The notes under the pieces: generated by a model
Database searches by the model: none
The model's input: the letters and a program-made list of their open reading frames with translations, nothing else
Told to the model about the DNA's origin: nothing
Shown: positions 8,238 to 17,120 of the stretch, piece by piece
Layout: each line of letters opens with the position of its first letter
Position numbering within the stretch: the first letter of the stretch is position 1
Program-made: the position numbers and the translations under genes
Origin: Leeuwenhoekiella sp.
GTDB lineage: Bacteria > Bacteroidota > Bacteroidia > Flavobacteriales > Flavobacteriaceae
Direction: 5' to 3'
Assembly (NCBI GenBank): GCA_002708845.1
Contig: PAPI01000009.1
Location: 1 to 64,000, forward strand
DNA length: 64,000 nt

Positions 8238-9536
8238 TTAATCAAGAATTCTAATCACAAAGTAATTTTTCTTGCCGCGTTGTAATAATACAAAGCGGTT
8301 GTTGATGAGGTCTTCAGTAGTAACTGTGTAGCCATCTTCAACTTTTTCTTGGTTTACCGAAATGGAGTTTTGTTTCAGTGCACGTCTGGCTTCCCCGTTT
8401 GATTGCAAGAAACCGGTTTTTTCGGCTAATGCGGCTACAATATCCAGACCGGCTTCAATCTCGCCACGGCTTACTTCCGCTTGCGGTACGCCGTCAAAAA
8501 CATCTAAAAAGGTTTTTTCGTTAAGCGCTTTTAGGTTTGCGGCAGTAGACTTTCCGAAGAGAATTTCTGAAGCCTTAACTGCATTCTCATAATTTTCCAA
8601 ACCGTGTGTGCTTAGGGTCACTTCTTCGGCCAGGCGTTTTTGCAAGGCACGCTGATGTGGCGCTTCCTGATGCTCAGCGATAAGGCTTTCAATTTCCCCT
8701 TTACCTAAAAAGGTGAAGATTTTGATGTATTTAGCTGCATCTTCATCACTGGTATTCAGCCAGTACTGGTAAAATTTATAAGGCGAAGTGCGTTCTGCAT
8801 CTAACCAGATATTGCCACCGGCAGTCTTTCCAAATTTGGTTCCGTCTGCTTTGGTGATGAGTGGGCAGGTCATTGCATAGGCTTTTCCGCCGGCAATTCT
8901 GCGTACTAATTCGGTCCCGGTGGTGATGTTTCCCCACTGATCGCTTCCGCCCATTTGAAGCGTTAAATCTTTCTCGCGGTAAAGGTGTAAAAAGTCATAA
9001 CCCTGAACGAGTTGATAGGTAAACTCTGTAAAACTCATGCCTTCAGCAGATTCAGCTGATAGGCGTTTCTTAACCGAATCTTTCGCCATCATATAGTTTA
9101 CCGTGATGTGTTTCCCCACATCGCGTATAAAACTCAGAAAACTAAAGTCTTTCATCCAGTCGTAATTATTTACGAGCTGAGCCGCATTTGCTTCATCAGA
9201 TTCAAAGTCCAGAAAACGTGAAAGTTGTTCTTTAATGGCCTGTTGATTGTGGCGCAGAGTCTCCTCATCAAGCAGATTACGCTCATCCGATTTCCCGGAA
9301 GGATCACCAATCATACCCGTAGCGCCACCAACAAGAGCAATAGGTCTGTGGCCACTTGCCTGAAAATGTTTGAGCATCATAACGCCTACAAGGTGACCTA
9401 TATGAAGTGAGTCTGCAGTAGGGTCAATCCCTACATACGCAGAGCGCATTTGTTCCATCAGGTGTTCTTCGGTGCCCGGCATCACATCGTGAATCATACC
9501 GCGCCATTTAAGCTCTTCTACAAAATTGGTAATCAT
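8238..9536 (-). CDS. tyrS: Tyrosyl-tRNA synthetase
   Basis: Class I synthetase attaching tyrosine to tRNA-Tyr in the cytoplasm. 432 residues, normal for the bacterial TyrS type. Visible motifs: [18 protein letters not shown] with the HIGH signature (about residues 42-45), the tyrosine-binding [17 protein letters not shown], the GGSDQWGNI motif, and KFGKT as the KMSKS equivalent (about 234-238). An S4-type RNA-binding domain occupies the C-terminus from about 365. The ATG at 9534-9536 fits the family start. A leader of about 140 nt with dispersed-repeat sequence lies between the predicted promoter and the gene. Confidence 0.96.
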   Translation of the reverse strand: MITNFVEELKWRGMIHDVMPGTEEHLMEQMRSAYVGIDPTADSLHIGHLVGVMMLKHFQASGHRPIALVGGATGMIGDPSGKSDERNLLDEETLRHNQQAIKEQLSRFLDFESDEANAAQLVNNYDWMKDFSFLSFIRDVGKHITVNYMMAKDSVKKRLSAESAEGMSFTEFTYQLVQGYDFLHLYREKDLTLQMGGSDQWGNITTGTELVRRIAGGKAYAMTCPLITKADGTKFGKTAGGNIWLDAERTSPYKFYQYWLNTSDEDAAKYIKIFTFLGKGEIESLIAEHQEAPHQRALQKRLAEEVTLSTHGLENYENAVKASEILFGKSTAANLKALNEKTFLDVFDGVPQAEVSRGEIEAGLDIVAALAEKTGFLQSNGEARRALKQNSISVNQEKVEDGYTVTTEDLINNRFVLLQRGKKNYFVIRILD

Positions 9537-9566
9537 AAGTGCTGTTTTCTGCGTTTGTTTTTGATT

Positions 9567-9628
9567 GTCAGTCTGAGCCTGTCGAAGACTGTCTGGTTCT
9601 CAAAAACTTTGAACCCCGAAATATCAGG
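9567..9628. repeat. Dispersed repeat and hairpin in the tyrS upstream region
   Basis: Bases 9567-9590 carry the TGAGCCTGTCGAAGACT-type sequence that recurs in intergenic regions of many Bacteroidota genomes. Next to it a hairpin (CCCCGA with TCAGGG, about 9614-9628) can form. On the tyrS strand both would lie in the untranslated leader if the predicted promoter at 9684-9691 is used. Confidence 0.5.
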
Positions 9629-9683
9629 GCAGTTTGATAACTCAGAACTGCTTGCTAGACAATTCCTGCTTTTAATAAGCCTG

Positions 9684-9691
9684 CAAAGATA
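9684..9691 (-). promoter_or_regulatory. Predicted -7 promoter element for tyrS
   Basis: The minus strand reads TATCTTTG, an exact TAnnTTTG match. It would give tyrS a leader of about 140 nt. It overlaps the region just upstream of the divergent epimerase gene. Confidence 0.45.
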
Positions 9692-9748
9692 AATATAATG
9701 CCCAAAGCATCACCGCAAGAACGTAAGAATATCGTTAACTTAGCCGCT

Positions 9749-10753
9749 ATGATTTTAGTCACGGGAGGTACCGGTTTAGTGGGTTCGCATCTGTTGTATG
9801 CGTTGATTGCGCAAGGCGAAAAAAACATACGTGCCACCTACAGAACCCGTAAAAATATCGAGGCGGTAGCCGATTTGTTCCGCTGGAAAAATGAGCAACC
9901 TGATGCAACTCCTGCTACTTTTGAAACCATAAGTTGGGTCGAGACAGATGTGACCGATATTCCTGCCCTGACTGAAGCTTTTCGGGATGTGGAGTATGTG
10001 TATCATTGTGCAGCACTTATTTCTTTTAACCCAAAACGCTTTAACCGACTTCAAAAAATCAATGTAGAAGGCACGGCCAATATGGTCAATTTGAGCCTGG
10101 AGTTTGGAATTAAAAAATTCGGGTATGTAAGTTCAGTAGCTGCTTTGGGAGAAGCCAAAAAAGCAATTACCGAAGAAACACATTGGGAAGCCAATAAAGA
10201 TAACAGCGTTTACAGTATTTCAAAGTTTGCTTCAGAATTGGAAGTCTGGCGTGGAACCGAAGAAGGACTCGATGCAGTACTTGTAAATCCGGGAGTGATT
10301 TTAGGAGAAGGATTCTACAATTCTGGTAGTGGTACTTTTTTTAAACAGATCAAAAAAGGACTCCGCTATAATGTGCCGGGAGCAAGTGGATTTGTAGATG
10401 TACAGGATGTCGTTAGGGCTTTAATGCAATTAATGCAAAGCAGCATCAAAAATGAGCGTTACATTTTAGTGGGAGATAATTTGAAATTTAAAGATTTTTT
10501 TCAAAAAATCGCTGAAACATTTGGGGTGCAACCTCCTTCAAAAATGTTGAAGAAATGGCAACTCGAATTGGCCTGGCGACTGGATTGGCTGGCCGGTTTA
10601 TTTGGTAAAAAGCGGAAACTGTTTAGAAACACTGCACGATCTGCGTATTCAAAAAGCGTTTACAGTTCAGCAAAGCTGAAAGAAGAATTGAATTTTGAAT
10701 ACACACCACTTTCTGAAACATTAAATCGTGTAGCGCGTCATTTTAACCGCTAA
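9749..10753 (+). CDS. NAD-dependent epimerase/dehydratase family protein
   Basis: 334 residues from ATG 9749. The N-terminus is then MILVTGGTGLVGSHLLYAL, the glycine-rich NAD(P)-binding loop of extended short-chain dehydrogenases. The 17 residues upstream are unrelated. A YSISKFASE segment (about residues 154-162) supplies the YxxxK catalytic pair, with a serine in VSSVAALGE about 25 residues before. NAD-dependent epimerases act on nucleotide sugars or related carbonyls; the substrate is not predictable here. The 3' end overlaps the convergent DUF4296 gene by 11 bases. In flavobacteria this gene, pyrC and the glycosyltransferase tend to be neighbours. Confidence 0.85.
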   Translation: MILVTGGTGLVGSHLLYALIAQGEKNIRATYRTRKNIEAVADLFRWKNEQPDATPATFETISWVETDVTDIPALTEAFRDVEYVYHCAALISFNPKRFNRLQKINVEGTANMVNLSLEFGIKKFGYVSSVAALGEAKKAITEETHWEANKDNSVYSISKFASELEVWRGTEEGLDAVLVNPGVILGEGFYNSGSGTFFKQIKKGLRYNVPGASGFVDVQDVVRALMQLMQSSIKNERYILVGDNLKFKDFFQKIAETFGVQPPSKMLKKWQLELAWRLDWLAGLFGKKRKLFRNTARSAYSKSVYSSAKLKEELNFEYTPLSETLNRVARHFNR

Positions 10754-11219
10754 CAGGCTCAACCAGCGAATCATTTTTTTGAAGCGCTTTAGGTCTGTCC
10801 TTATTGGGTAAATCCCGTGATCTTAGAGAGTCAGGAATCGGTTTTGATTTAACCCGCTGTAAACTATCGCCTTTGGTGATCTCTTCTTCAACTTCTTCCT
10901 GTTTGGCTGCCAACCGTTCCCGTACTTTTTCCCACATTGCGGCATATTCATTAAAATCAACAGCATAATAGCTGATATTATCAGCAAGCTGGGTGCTGTC
11001 TATATCATATTTGTCATAGATATAGCTCTCAGGCCTGATGTCAAGGGTACGCATCTCATTGATGTTATAGGTCTTTAGTGAGCGTATGATGCTGACGTCA
11101 TAGAGAATATCAATCATTTTATCCTTGTCAATAAAAGCATCGGGCTTTTCGGGCCGTTCTACATTTTGGCAGGCCATAAAGGACAGGAATACAAGTATCA
11201 GGAGGCTTAGTTTACGCAT
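10743..11219 (-). CDS. DUF4296 domain lipoprotein
   Basis: 158 residues with a lipoprotein signal peptide (LVFLSFMAC, lipobox cysteine at about residue 17). The central domain matches the Bacteroidota DUF4296 pattern (IDKDKMIDILYDVSIIRSL ... YIYDKYDIDSTQLADNISYYA). The C-terminus is charged and low in complexity. Start overlaps the pyrC stop by one base, so it is translationally coupled in the glycosyltransferase-pyrC-DUF4296 operon. Probably an inner-face envelope lipoprotein of unknown role. Confidence 0.85.
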   Translation of the reverse strand: MRKLSLLILVFLSFMACQNVERPEKPDAFIDKDKMIDILYDVSIIRSLKTYNINEMRTLDIRPESYIYDKYDIDSTQLADNISYYAVDFNEYAAMWEKVRERLAAKQEEVEEEITKGDSLQRVKSKPIPDSLRSRDLPNKDRPKALQKNDSLVEPVSG

Positions 11220-12559
11220 TATCGGTCAAAGGTTAAACGCTGGCCGTATCGTTCATCGTATACCTTAAAGTTTTTGTAGGCCAGTTTTCCGTTTACAAAC
11301 GTGTGTGAAATGCGTGATTTAAAGGTGCTTCCTTCAAAAGGAGACCATTTGCACTTGTATAAAATGTTTTCTTTAGTCACCGTCCAGGGGTTGTTAAGGT
11401 CTACCAGAACCAAATCGGCGTAATAACCGGGCTTGATAAAACCGCGTTTCTCAACATCAAAAAGTATGGCCGGATTGTGGCACATTTTTTCTACTATTTT
11501 TTCAAGGCTTATTTTTTCTTCGTGATACATTTCTAACATAGCCGGAAGGGCGTGCTGTACGAGGGGTCCGCCGCTGGGTGCTTTGGTATACACATTTTGC
11601 TTTTCTTTAAGCGTATGGGGTGCGTGGTCTGTTGCAATCACATCCAGGCGGTTGTCTAATAATGCCTCCCAAAGCGCATCCTGATCGCTTTGTGTTTTAA
11701 CTGCAGGATTCCATTTAATTAATGTGCCTTTCTCATCATAATCAGCATCAGAAAACCAAAGATGGTGAATACAGACTTCAGCTGTAATTTTTTTGTCTTT
11801 GAGCGGAATTTTGTTAGTAAACAAATCCATTTCTTTCGCAGTGGAAAGGTGGAACACGTGCAAACGTGCGCCGGTTTCTTTAGCAAGGGCAATGGCTTTT
11901 GAAGAAGACAGGTAACAGGCTTCTTCACTGCGAATGATGGGGTGCATATTGATAGGAATATCATCACCGTAACGGCCGGTATAGATTTCCATATTCTTGC
12001 GTATGGTTTCTTCATCCTCACAATGCACAGAGATAACCATATCTGTGCTTTTGAAGATTTCGCGTAGCACATTTTCATTATCTACGAGCATATTTCCGGT
12101 AGAGCTTCCTAAAAATAACTTCAGGCCGGCACAGGCTTTCTTATCAAGCTTTTTAATTTCCTCAATATTGTCATTAGTGCCACCAAACATAAACGAGTAG
12201 TTAGCATACGAGCTTTTTGCCGCGATGGCGAACTTTTCTTCGAGCTTTTCTATAGTCGTGGTCTGTGGGTTGGTGTTGGGCATTTCAATAAAAGAGGTAA
12301 TGCCACCTGCCACCGCCGCTGCAGATTCTGAACCTATATCCGCTTTATGGGTAAGACCGGGTTCTCTAAAATGCACCTGGTCGTCAATAACACCGGGTAG
12401 TAAATGCCGTCCTTCAGCATCAAAAATGTGCACATCTGGTGATTTTACGCTGATGCTGCTGTTGATTTCTTTGATGATGCCATCTTCAATATATACATCT
12501 CCGTGAGTGATGCTTCCTTCATTTACGATATGCGCATCCTTTATTAAAACTTTTTCCAT
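11219..12559 (-). CDS. pyrC: Dihydroorotase
   Basis: Zinc amidohydrolase that interconverts carbamoyl-aspartate and dihydroorotate in pyrimidine synthesis. 446 residues, with the amidohydrolase barrel entered at LLPGVIDDQVHFREPGLTHK (about residues 55-74). Further ligand regions are VHCEDEE (about 178-184), LHVFHLSTA (about 236-244) and the catalytic ATDHAPHT (about 311-318). The first position of the usual HxH metal pair is Gln (QVH). I believe this variant is common in Bacteroidota dihydroorotases, but it was not checked. It lies 3 bases after the upstream glycosyltransferase stop and overlaps DUF4296 by one base. Confidence 0.9.
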   Translation of the reverse strand: MEKVLIKDAHIVNEGSITHGDVYIEDGIIKEINSSISVKSPDVHIFDAEGRHLLPGVIDDQVHFREPGLTHKADIGSESAAAVAGGITSFIEMPNTNPQTTTIEKLEEKFAIAAKSSYANYSFMFGGTNDNIEEIKKLDKKACAGLKLFLGSSTGNMLVDNENVLREIFKSTDMVISVHCEDEETIRKNMEIYTGRYGDDIPINMHPIIRSEEACYLSSSKAIALAKETGARLHVFHLSTAKEMDLFTNKIPLKDKKITAEVCIHHLWFSDADYDEKGTLIKWNPAVKTQSDQDALWEALLDNRLDVIATDHAPHTLKEKQNVYTKAPSGGPLVQHALPAMLEMYHEEKISLEKIVEKMCHNPAILFDVEKRGFIKPGYYADLVLVDLNNPWTVTKENILYKCKWSPFEGSTFKSRISHTFVNGKLAYKNFKVYDERYGQRLTFDR

Positions 12560-12562
12560 TTC

Positions 12563-13294
12563 TTAGATATCGTAACGTTTAAAAAGACTTTTCATTTTCA
12601 TAGTAATTACCCCAAAAACCGCTTCGCTAAAAATACTACTGCTCATTTTGCTCGTACCTTTGGTACGGTCTACAAAAATAACAGGAACTTCGGTAATCTT
12701 AAAACCCAGAAGATGGGCTTTGAATTTCATTTCAATCTGAAAAGCGTAACCCACAAATTTAATTTTATCCAGATTTATTTTTTCCAAAACGCTGCGTCTG
12801 TAACATATAAATCCTGCCGTTGTATCTGCTATATCCATCCCGGTGATAAACCGCACGTATTTAGACGCAATATAGGACATCAACACCCTTCCCATGGGCC
12901 AGTTAACCACATTTACCCCGGTTATATAACGTGAGCCTATAGCCAGGTCTGATCCACCCTTTGCGCAAGCATTATACAGGCGCACCAAATCGTTTGGAGC
13001 ATGTGAAAAATCAGCATCCATCTCAAAAATATAGGAGTAATCACGATTTAACGCCCATTTGAAACCGGCAATGTAAGCAGTGCCCAGGCCATTTTTACCG
13101 GGTCGCTCTAAAAGGTGTACACGCCCTTTAAATTCCTCCTGTAGATTTTTAACCAAAGCTGCTGTGCCATCTGGTGAGTTATCATCAACAACCAGCACCT
13201 CAAAAGCCCGTTGCTGCGCAAAAATATTACGCACCAGCTTTTCAATATTTTCTGCTTCGTTATAGGTGGGGATTATGACGAGCGAACTTGCCAT
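12563..13294 (-). CDS. Polyprenol monophosphomannose synthase (GT2 family)
   Basis: 243 residues of a family 2 glycosyltransferase of the Dpm1 type, which moves mannose from GDP-mannose to a lipid phosphate. It opens with SLVIIPTYNEAENIEKLV and has the metal-binding DDNSPDGT (about 37-44), the EMDADFSHAP acceptor motif (about 91-100) and SRYITG, a pattern typical of Dpm1-like enzymes. There is no C-terminal membrane domain, as in the soluble type. It is first gene of the operon with pyrC and DUF4296. A TACATTTG promoter box lies 18 bases upstream of the ATG. Confidence 0.88.
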   Translation of the reverse strand: MASSLVIIPTYNEAENIEKLVRNIFAQQRAFEVLVVDDNSPDGTAALVKNLQEEFKGRVHLLERPGKNGLGTAYIAGFKWALNRDYSYIFEMDADFSHAPNDLVRLYNACAKGGSDLAIGSRYITGVNVVNWPMGRVLMSYIASKYVRFITGMDIADTTAGFICYRRSVLEKINLDKIKFVGYAFQIEMKFKAHLLGFKITEVPVIFVDRTKGTSKMSSSIFSEAVFGVITMKMKSLFKRYDI

Positions 13295-13311
13295 CTCAAG
13301 TGATTTAAGCG

Positions 13312-13319
13312 CAAATGTA
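13312..13319 (-). promoter_or_regulatory. Predicted -7 promoter element for the glycosyltransferase-pyrC operon
   Basis: The minus strand reads TACATTTG, an exact TAnnTTTG match, 18 bases upstream of the operon's first ATG. Confidence 0.5.
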
Positions 13320-13399
13320 CTTATTTTGAATATTAATAATAGAGGTCAGAGGCCAAACTCTGCGTTTTATGCTAATTTTAACCTCTCAAAAAATTTGAC

Positions 13400-14065
13400 G
13401 TGCAGGCAATAGAGCGAAGCTTAGTAAGTAACGACTGGATAACCCTTGTGCTGGTGGGTTGCCTGGTGCTAATTGCTGTTGCCCGCGTAGCTTATGAATC
13501 AAAATTTGTTGATTTTAGCGAACTGCCCCTGAACGAAAAATACCTGCTTAAGTCAAGTAAAGACATTCAATTTGAGCATCCTTTTAACCTAATCTTATTT
13601 ACGGTACAGTTTTTATCTGTTTCTCTTTTTCTTTTTCTGGTTGCTCAAAAATATGAAACGCTTGCCAGTTTAACTCCGCTTGTTGGATACATACGGATAG
13701 CTTTGGTTTACGTGGTATTCGTATCACTTAAATTTTTTACAGAGCGTACTTTAGGTGTGCTTTTTAAGGGAGAGAATCACCTCAATGCGTATCAATTTTA
13801 TAAGCTGAGCTACCGCAGCTATTTTGCTCTTTTACTAATTCCCATTAATGCACTTTTTGTTTATGCGGTAAAGCCTTCTCTTTTGGTATTTCAGATTATC
13901 ATAGGTGTTTTTTTGTTACTTAACTTGATCAGTCTTTTCAATACCTTGCGCAGGTATGAAAAATTGATTTTGAATAATCTGTTTTATTTTATTTTGTACC
14001 TTTGCGCTCTCGAAATCGCACCCTACTTCATTTTATATAAGCTATTTAGTGAAGTGCTGCGCTAA
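13400..14065 (+). CDS. DUF4271 family membrane protein
   Basis: 221 residues beginning with GTG. About five or six hydrophobic segments are visible (about residues 15-33, 65-82, 92-112, 137-157, 160-178 and 192-212), matching the Bacteroidota DUF4271 membrane family by topology and by the TERTLGVLFKGENHLNAYQFYKLSY stretch around residues 115-139. Function unknown. It precedes hemD by 11 bases, a pairing usual in flavobacteria, so both are probably one operon. Confidence 0.8.
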   Translation: MQAIERSLVSNDWITLVLVGCLVLIAVARVAYESKFVDFSELPLNEKYLLKSSKDIQFEHPFNLILFTVQFLSVSLFLFLVAQKYETLASLTPLVGYIRIALVYVVFVSLKFFTERTLGVLFKGENHLNAYQFYKLSYRSYFALLLIPINALFVYAVKPSLLVFQIIIGVFLLLNLISLFNTLRRYEKLILNNLFYFILYLCALEIAPYFILYKLFSEVLR

Positions 14066-14076
14066 AAACAAGAAGA

Positions 14077-14832
14077 ATGTCTATGAAAGTGAAAACTATT
14101 TTGGTTTCACAACCAGAACCAAAGGTTGAAAATTCTCCCTACTTTGAGTTACAAGAAAAGAAAAAAGTAAAAGTTGATTTTATTCCTTTCATTCATGTCG
14201 AAGGGGTTTCAGGCAAAGAAGTTAGACATCAAAAAATAGACCTGAACAAGTACACGGCGATCATTCTTACCAGCCGTAATGCGGTTGATAATTTTTTCAG
14301 AATTGCAGAAGAAATGCGCTACAAAGTGCCCGATTCTTTGAAGTATTTCTGTCAAAGTGAAGCCGTGGCTTATTACCTGCAAAAGTATGTGGTCTATCGT
14401 AAACGTAAGATTTATGTAGGTAAACGTACTTTCACCGAACTTGGGCCTACGCTTAAAAAGTATAAGAATGAGAAGTTTTTACTGCCTTCTTCAGACTCTT
14501 TAAAACCCGAAGTGCCTAAGGTACTTGAAGAACTGAATCTTAACTGGGATCGTGGTATTTTTTACAAAACCGTAACTAGTGACCTGTCACACCTTAAAGA
14601 TGTGACTTACGATATTTTGGTTTTCTTTAGCCCTAGCGGAATCAAGTCTTTATTTGAAAATTTCCCGGACTTTAAGCAGAATGATACCCGTATCGCGGTT
14701 TTTGGAAACTCAACCGTACGCGCGGTAGAAGAGGCCGGTCTCAAGGTAAACATTATGGCGCCTACGCCAGAAACGCCTTCGATGACTATGGCTTTAGAGA
14801 AGTACATCGACGAGGTGAATAATAAAAAATAG
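14077..14832 (+). CDS. hemD: Uroporphyrinogen-III synthase
   Basis: 251 residues resembling the two-lobed HemD fold, which closes hydroxymethylbilane into uroporphyrinogen III for heme and siroheme. Supporting segments: TAIILTSRNAVDNFF (about 62-76), KFLLPSSDSLKPEVPKVL (about 130-147), DILVFFSPSGIKSLFENF (about 180-197) and RIAVFGNSTVRAVEEAG (about 205-221). These are the typical lobe-end strand-helix motifs. The ATG at 14077 is followed by a second in-frame ATG at 14083; either could be used. It follows DUF4271 and ends at a strong bidirectional terminator. Confidence 0.88.
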   Translation: MSMKVKTILVSQPEPKVENSPYFELQEKKKVKVDFIPFIHVEGVSGKEVRHQKIDLNKYTAIILTSRNAVDNFFRIAEEMRYKVPDSLKYFCQSEAVAYYLQKYVVYRKRKIYVGKRTFTELGPTLKKYKNEKFLLPSSDSLKPEVPKVLEELNLNWDRGIFYKTVTSDLSHLKDVTYDILVFFSPSGIKSLFENFPDFKQNDTRIAVFGNSTVRAVEEAGLKVNIMAPTPETPSMTMALEKYIDEVNNKK

Positions 14833-14853
14833 CATACCCACTTCTTAAAATAT

Positions 14854-14888
14854 AAAAAGACCGTTCAGCAATACTGAACGGTCTTTTT
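14854..14888. terminator. Bidirectional terminator between hemD and pckA
   Basis: A perfect 15-bp stem (14854-14868 with 14874-14888) around a 5-nt loop, with an A tract before and a T tract after. It serves the convergent genes hemD and pckA. Confidence 0.9.
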
Positions 14889-14906
14889 TTGTTAATTATA
14901 ATAGAT

Positions 14907-16517
14907 CTAGCCTAATGGCGGTTGCCCGGCCATAATCTCATCGCTGGCATAAGCTTCAAATTTTTTGAAATTTGTTTTAAAGGCTGCGGCAAGTTTATGA
15001 GCAGTTTTGTAATAACCTTCGTCATTATTCCATGTTTGTCTGGGGCTCAAAACGCTATCAGGTACTCCCGGACATTTGCGGGGTTGAGCTACACCAAATA
15101 CCGAATGAATGTGGTAATCTTCAGCATTTACTTCGCCCAAAGCGCCGCTTAACGCGGCATTGATCATGGCGCGGGTGTATTTTAAAGCCATACGCTTGCC
15201 TACTCCGTAAGGTCCGCCGGTCCATCCGGTATTGATGAGCCAGACATTCACTCCTGCTTCTTTCATCTTTTCGCTGAGCATTTCGGCATAAACGGTAGGA
15301 TGAAGTGGCATAAAGGGAGCTCCAAAACAGGCTGAAAATGAAGGTACAGGTTCGTTAACGCCCGCTTCAGTACCTGCTACTTTTGCGGTATAGCCACTTA
15401 TAAAATGATAAGCCGCCTGTCCCGGAGTAAGTTTAGAAATAGGAGGTAATACGCCAAAAGCATCTGCAGTAAGGAAAAAGATATTCTTTGGGTTTTTTCC
15501 GTTGGATGGAGTCTGAATGTTGCTAATGTGGTGAATGGGGTAACTCACACGGGTATTTTGTGTGATTGAAGTATTGGTGTAATCTACCTCCCCGTTATCA
15601 TCCATCACGACATTTTCAAGCAGTGCCCCTTCTTTAATAGCTTCAAAAATATCCGGTTCCTGTTCTTGCGAGAGATTGATCACTTTCGCGTAGCAACCGC
15701 CTTCAAAATTAAAAATGGTGTTATCTGGTGTCCAGCCATGTTCATCATCACCTATAAGTTTGCGGTTCGGGTCTGCACTCAGAGTTGTTTTACCGGTGCC
15801 TGAAAGTCCAAAAAACACAGCGGTTTCCCCGTTTTCGCCCACGTTAGCCGAGCAGTGCATAGGTAGGGTTTCCTGAGTTACCGGAAGCAGAAAGTTCAGT
15901 ACAGAAAAAATACTTTTCTTGATTTCACCGGTATAACCGGTACCACCAATTAAAACGGTTTTTTCTTCAAAACTGATGATGGCAAAATTCTCTTGGCGTG
16001 TACCGTCGAGCTCCGGATTTGCTTTAAATCCGGGGGCATTGAGGATAAGCCAGTCTTCTTTAAAATTGTCAAGTTCTGCTTCGCTGGGACGCAGAAACAT
16101 ATTATAAGCAAATAAATTAGACCAGGCGTTTTCGTTGATTACACGAATGCCTAAGCGGTAACGCTCATCTGCACTTGCAAAGGCATCACGCACAAAAAGT
16201 TTTCGGTCTGAAAGATAGGTTAGCATGCGGTTGCGCAACTGTTCAAATTTGGTTTTATCAAAAGGAATATTAATCGTTCCCCACCAAACCTGATCGCGGG
16301 TATGCTCATCAATTACAATAAAACGGTCTTTTGGGGACCTTCCGGTAAATGTACCGGTGTTGATGGCCAGCGCACCTGTAGAGGTGGTTGTTCCCTGACC
16401 CTTTTCTACACAGATGCTGTGCAGCTCTTCGGGGTCCAGTTGGTAGGCGATTTTTGCATTTTTGATTCCGTATTGTGATAACGAAATCGTTTTCGTAAAT
16501 AGGGCGGATAAAGCCAT
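14907..16517 (-). CDS. pckA: Phosphoenolpyruvate carboxykinase (ATP)
   Basis: Gluconeogenic enzyme making phosphoenolpyruvate from oxaloacetate with ATP. 536 residues, the normal length. Key segments: NTGTFTGRSPKDRF (about 52-65), the kinase-1a P-loop GLSGTGKTTLSADPNR (about 240-255), the metal-binding LIGDDEHGW (about 259-267), and NTRVSYPIHHI (about 326-336). An ATP-type PCK is indicated rather than the GTP type. It is monocistronic with an exact promoter box upstream and a terminator downstream. Confidence 0.96.
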   Translation of the reverse strand: MALSALFTKTISLSQYGIKNAKIAYQLDPEELHSICVEKGQGTTTSTGALAINTGTFTGRSPKDRFIVIDEHTRDQVWWGTINIPFDKTKFEQLRNRMLTYLSDRKLFVRDAFASADERYRLGIRVINENAWSNLFAYNMFLRPSEAELDNFKEDWLILNAPGFKANPELDGTRQENFAIISFEEKTVLIGGTGYTGEIKKSIFSVLNFLLPVTQETLPMHCSANVGENGETAVFFGLSGTGKTTLSADPNRKLIGDDEHGWTPDNTIFNFEGGCYAKVINLSQEQEPDIFEAIKEGALLENVVMDDNGEVDYTNTSITQNTRVSYPIHHISNIQTPSNGKNPKNIFFLTADAFGVLPPISKLTPGQAAYHFISGYTAKVAGTEAGVNEPVPSFSACFGAPFMPLHPTVYAEMLSEKMKEAGVNVWLINTGWTGGPYGVGKRMALKYTRAMINAALSGALGEVNAEDYHIHSVFGVAQPRKCPGVPDSVLSPRQTWNNDEGYYKTAHKLAAAFKTNFKKFEAYASDEIMAGQPPLG

Positions 16518-16544
16518 AAAATTGAATTTTTAATAAATACACCG

Positions 16545-16552
16545 CAAAACTA
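16545..16552 (-). promoter_or_regulatory. Predicted promoter of pckA
   Basis: The minus strand reads TAGTTTTG, an exact TAnnTTTG match, with a TTG 15 bases upstream as possible -33 element. It lies 28 bases before the ATG. Confidence 0.5.
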
Positions 16553-16588
16553 CGGCAATAATAAATTCAATTTTCTAATTTTAACTAA

Positions 16589-16975
16589 TTATTTTGTGAA
16601 TTTGATAAAATTGAAGATCAGTAACGCCCAGCCCGCAATCAGCAAAGCTCCGCCTATGGGAGTCACCCAGGCGACAACACTAATATCGATGCCGGTGAGG
16701 GGTTTTGTGGTGAGTAAATAGATCGATCCGCTAAAGAGAATCGTGCCGCTGAGCAAGAGGTAAAAAAGTGCTTTTAGTGCTTTTTCAGGGATCGAAAAGC
16801 TCGCAGCCGCCACAAGCATGAGAATGGCATGGTACATCTGGTAGCGCACACCGGTTTCAAAGGAGTTTAGTGCTTCGGGCGTAAGGCTTTCTTTTAAACC
16901 ATGTGCACCAAACGCGCCAAGGATGACGGCAAGAAGGCCTAAAAGTGAACCGGTAATGAGCATATTCTTTTTCAT
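16589..16975 (-). CDS. DUF423 family small membrane protein
   Basis: 128 residues from ATG 16975; a TTG nine bases upstream is rejected. Four transmembrane helices are evident (about 5-23, 45-62, 68-86 and 98-122). The family motif GAFGAHGLK lies at about residues 20-28 and the F-TGVRYQMYHAILML stretch follows; both are diagnostic of DUF423 (YgdD-like). Role unknown. Downstream neighbour pckA is on the same strand with a 71-base gap and its own promoter. Confidence 0.88.
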   Translation of the reverse strand: MKKNMLITGSLLGLLAVILGAFGAHGLKESLTPEALNSFETGVRYQMYHAILMLVAAASFSIPEKALKALFYLLLSGTILFSGSIYLLTTKPLTGIDISVVAWVTPIGGALLIAGWALLIFNFIKFTK

Positions 16976-17120
16976 CGTACGCAAAATGTTTAGTCAATTG
17001 CTCTGGTGCAATGTTTAGATTTATAAAACCTGATTCGTGGCATTTACAGAATGCTTAAAAACATCCATTTTATGCAGTGCAATTGTGTAAATTAAACTTT
17101 GGCAAAAATACTACATTCCT

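Noticed and set aside
9537-9683. T-box riboswitch in the tyrS leader
   Set aside because: No T-box sequence or specifier-loop structure is visible, and T-boxes are not expected in Bacteroidota. The region is better explained as repeat sequence.
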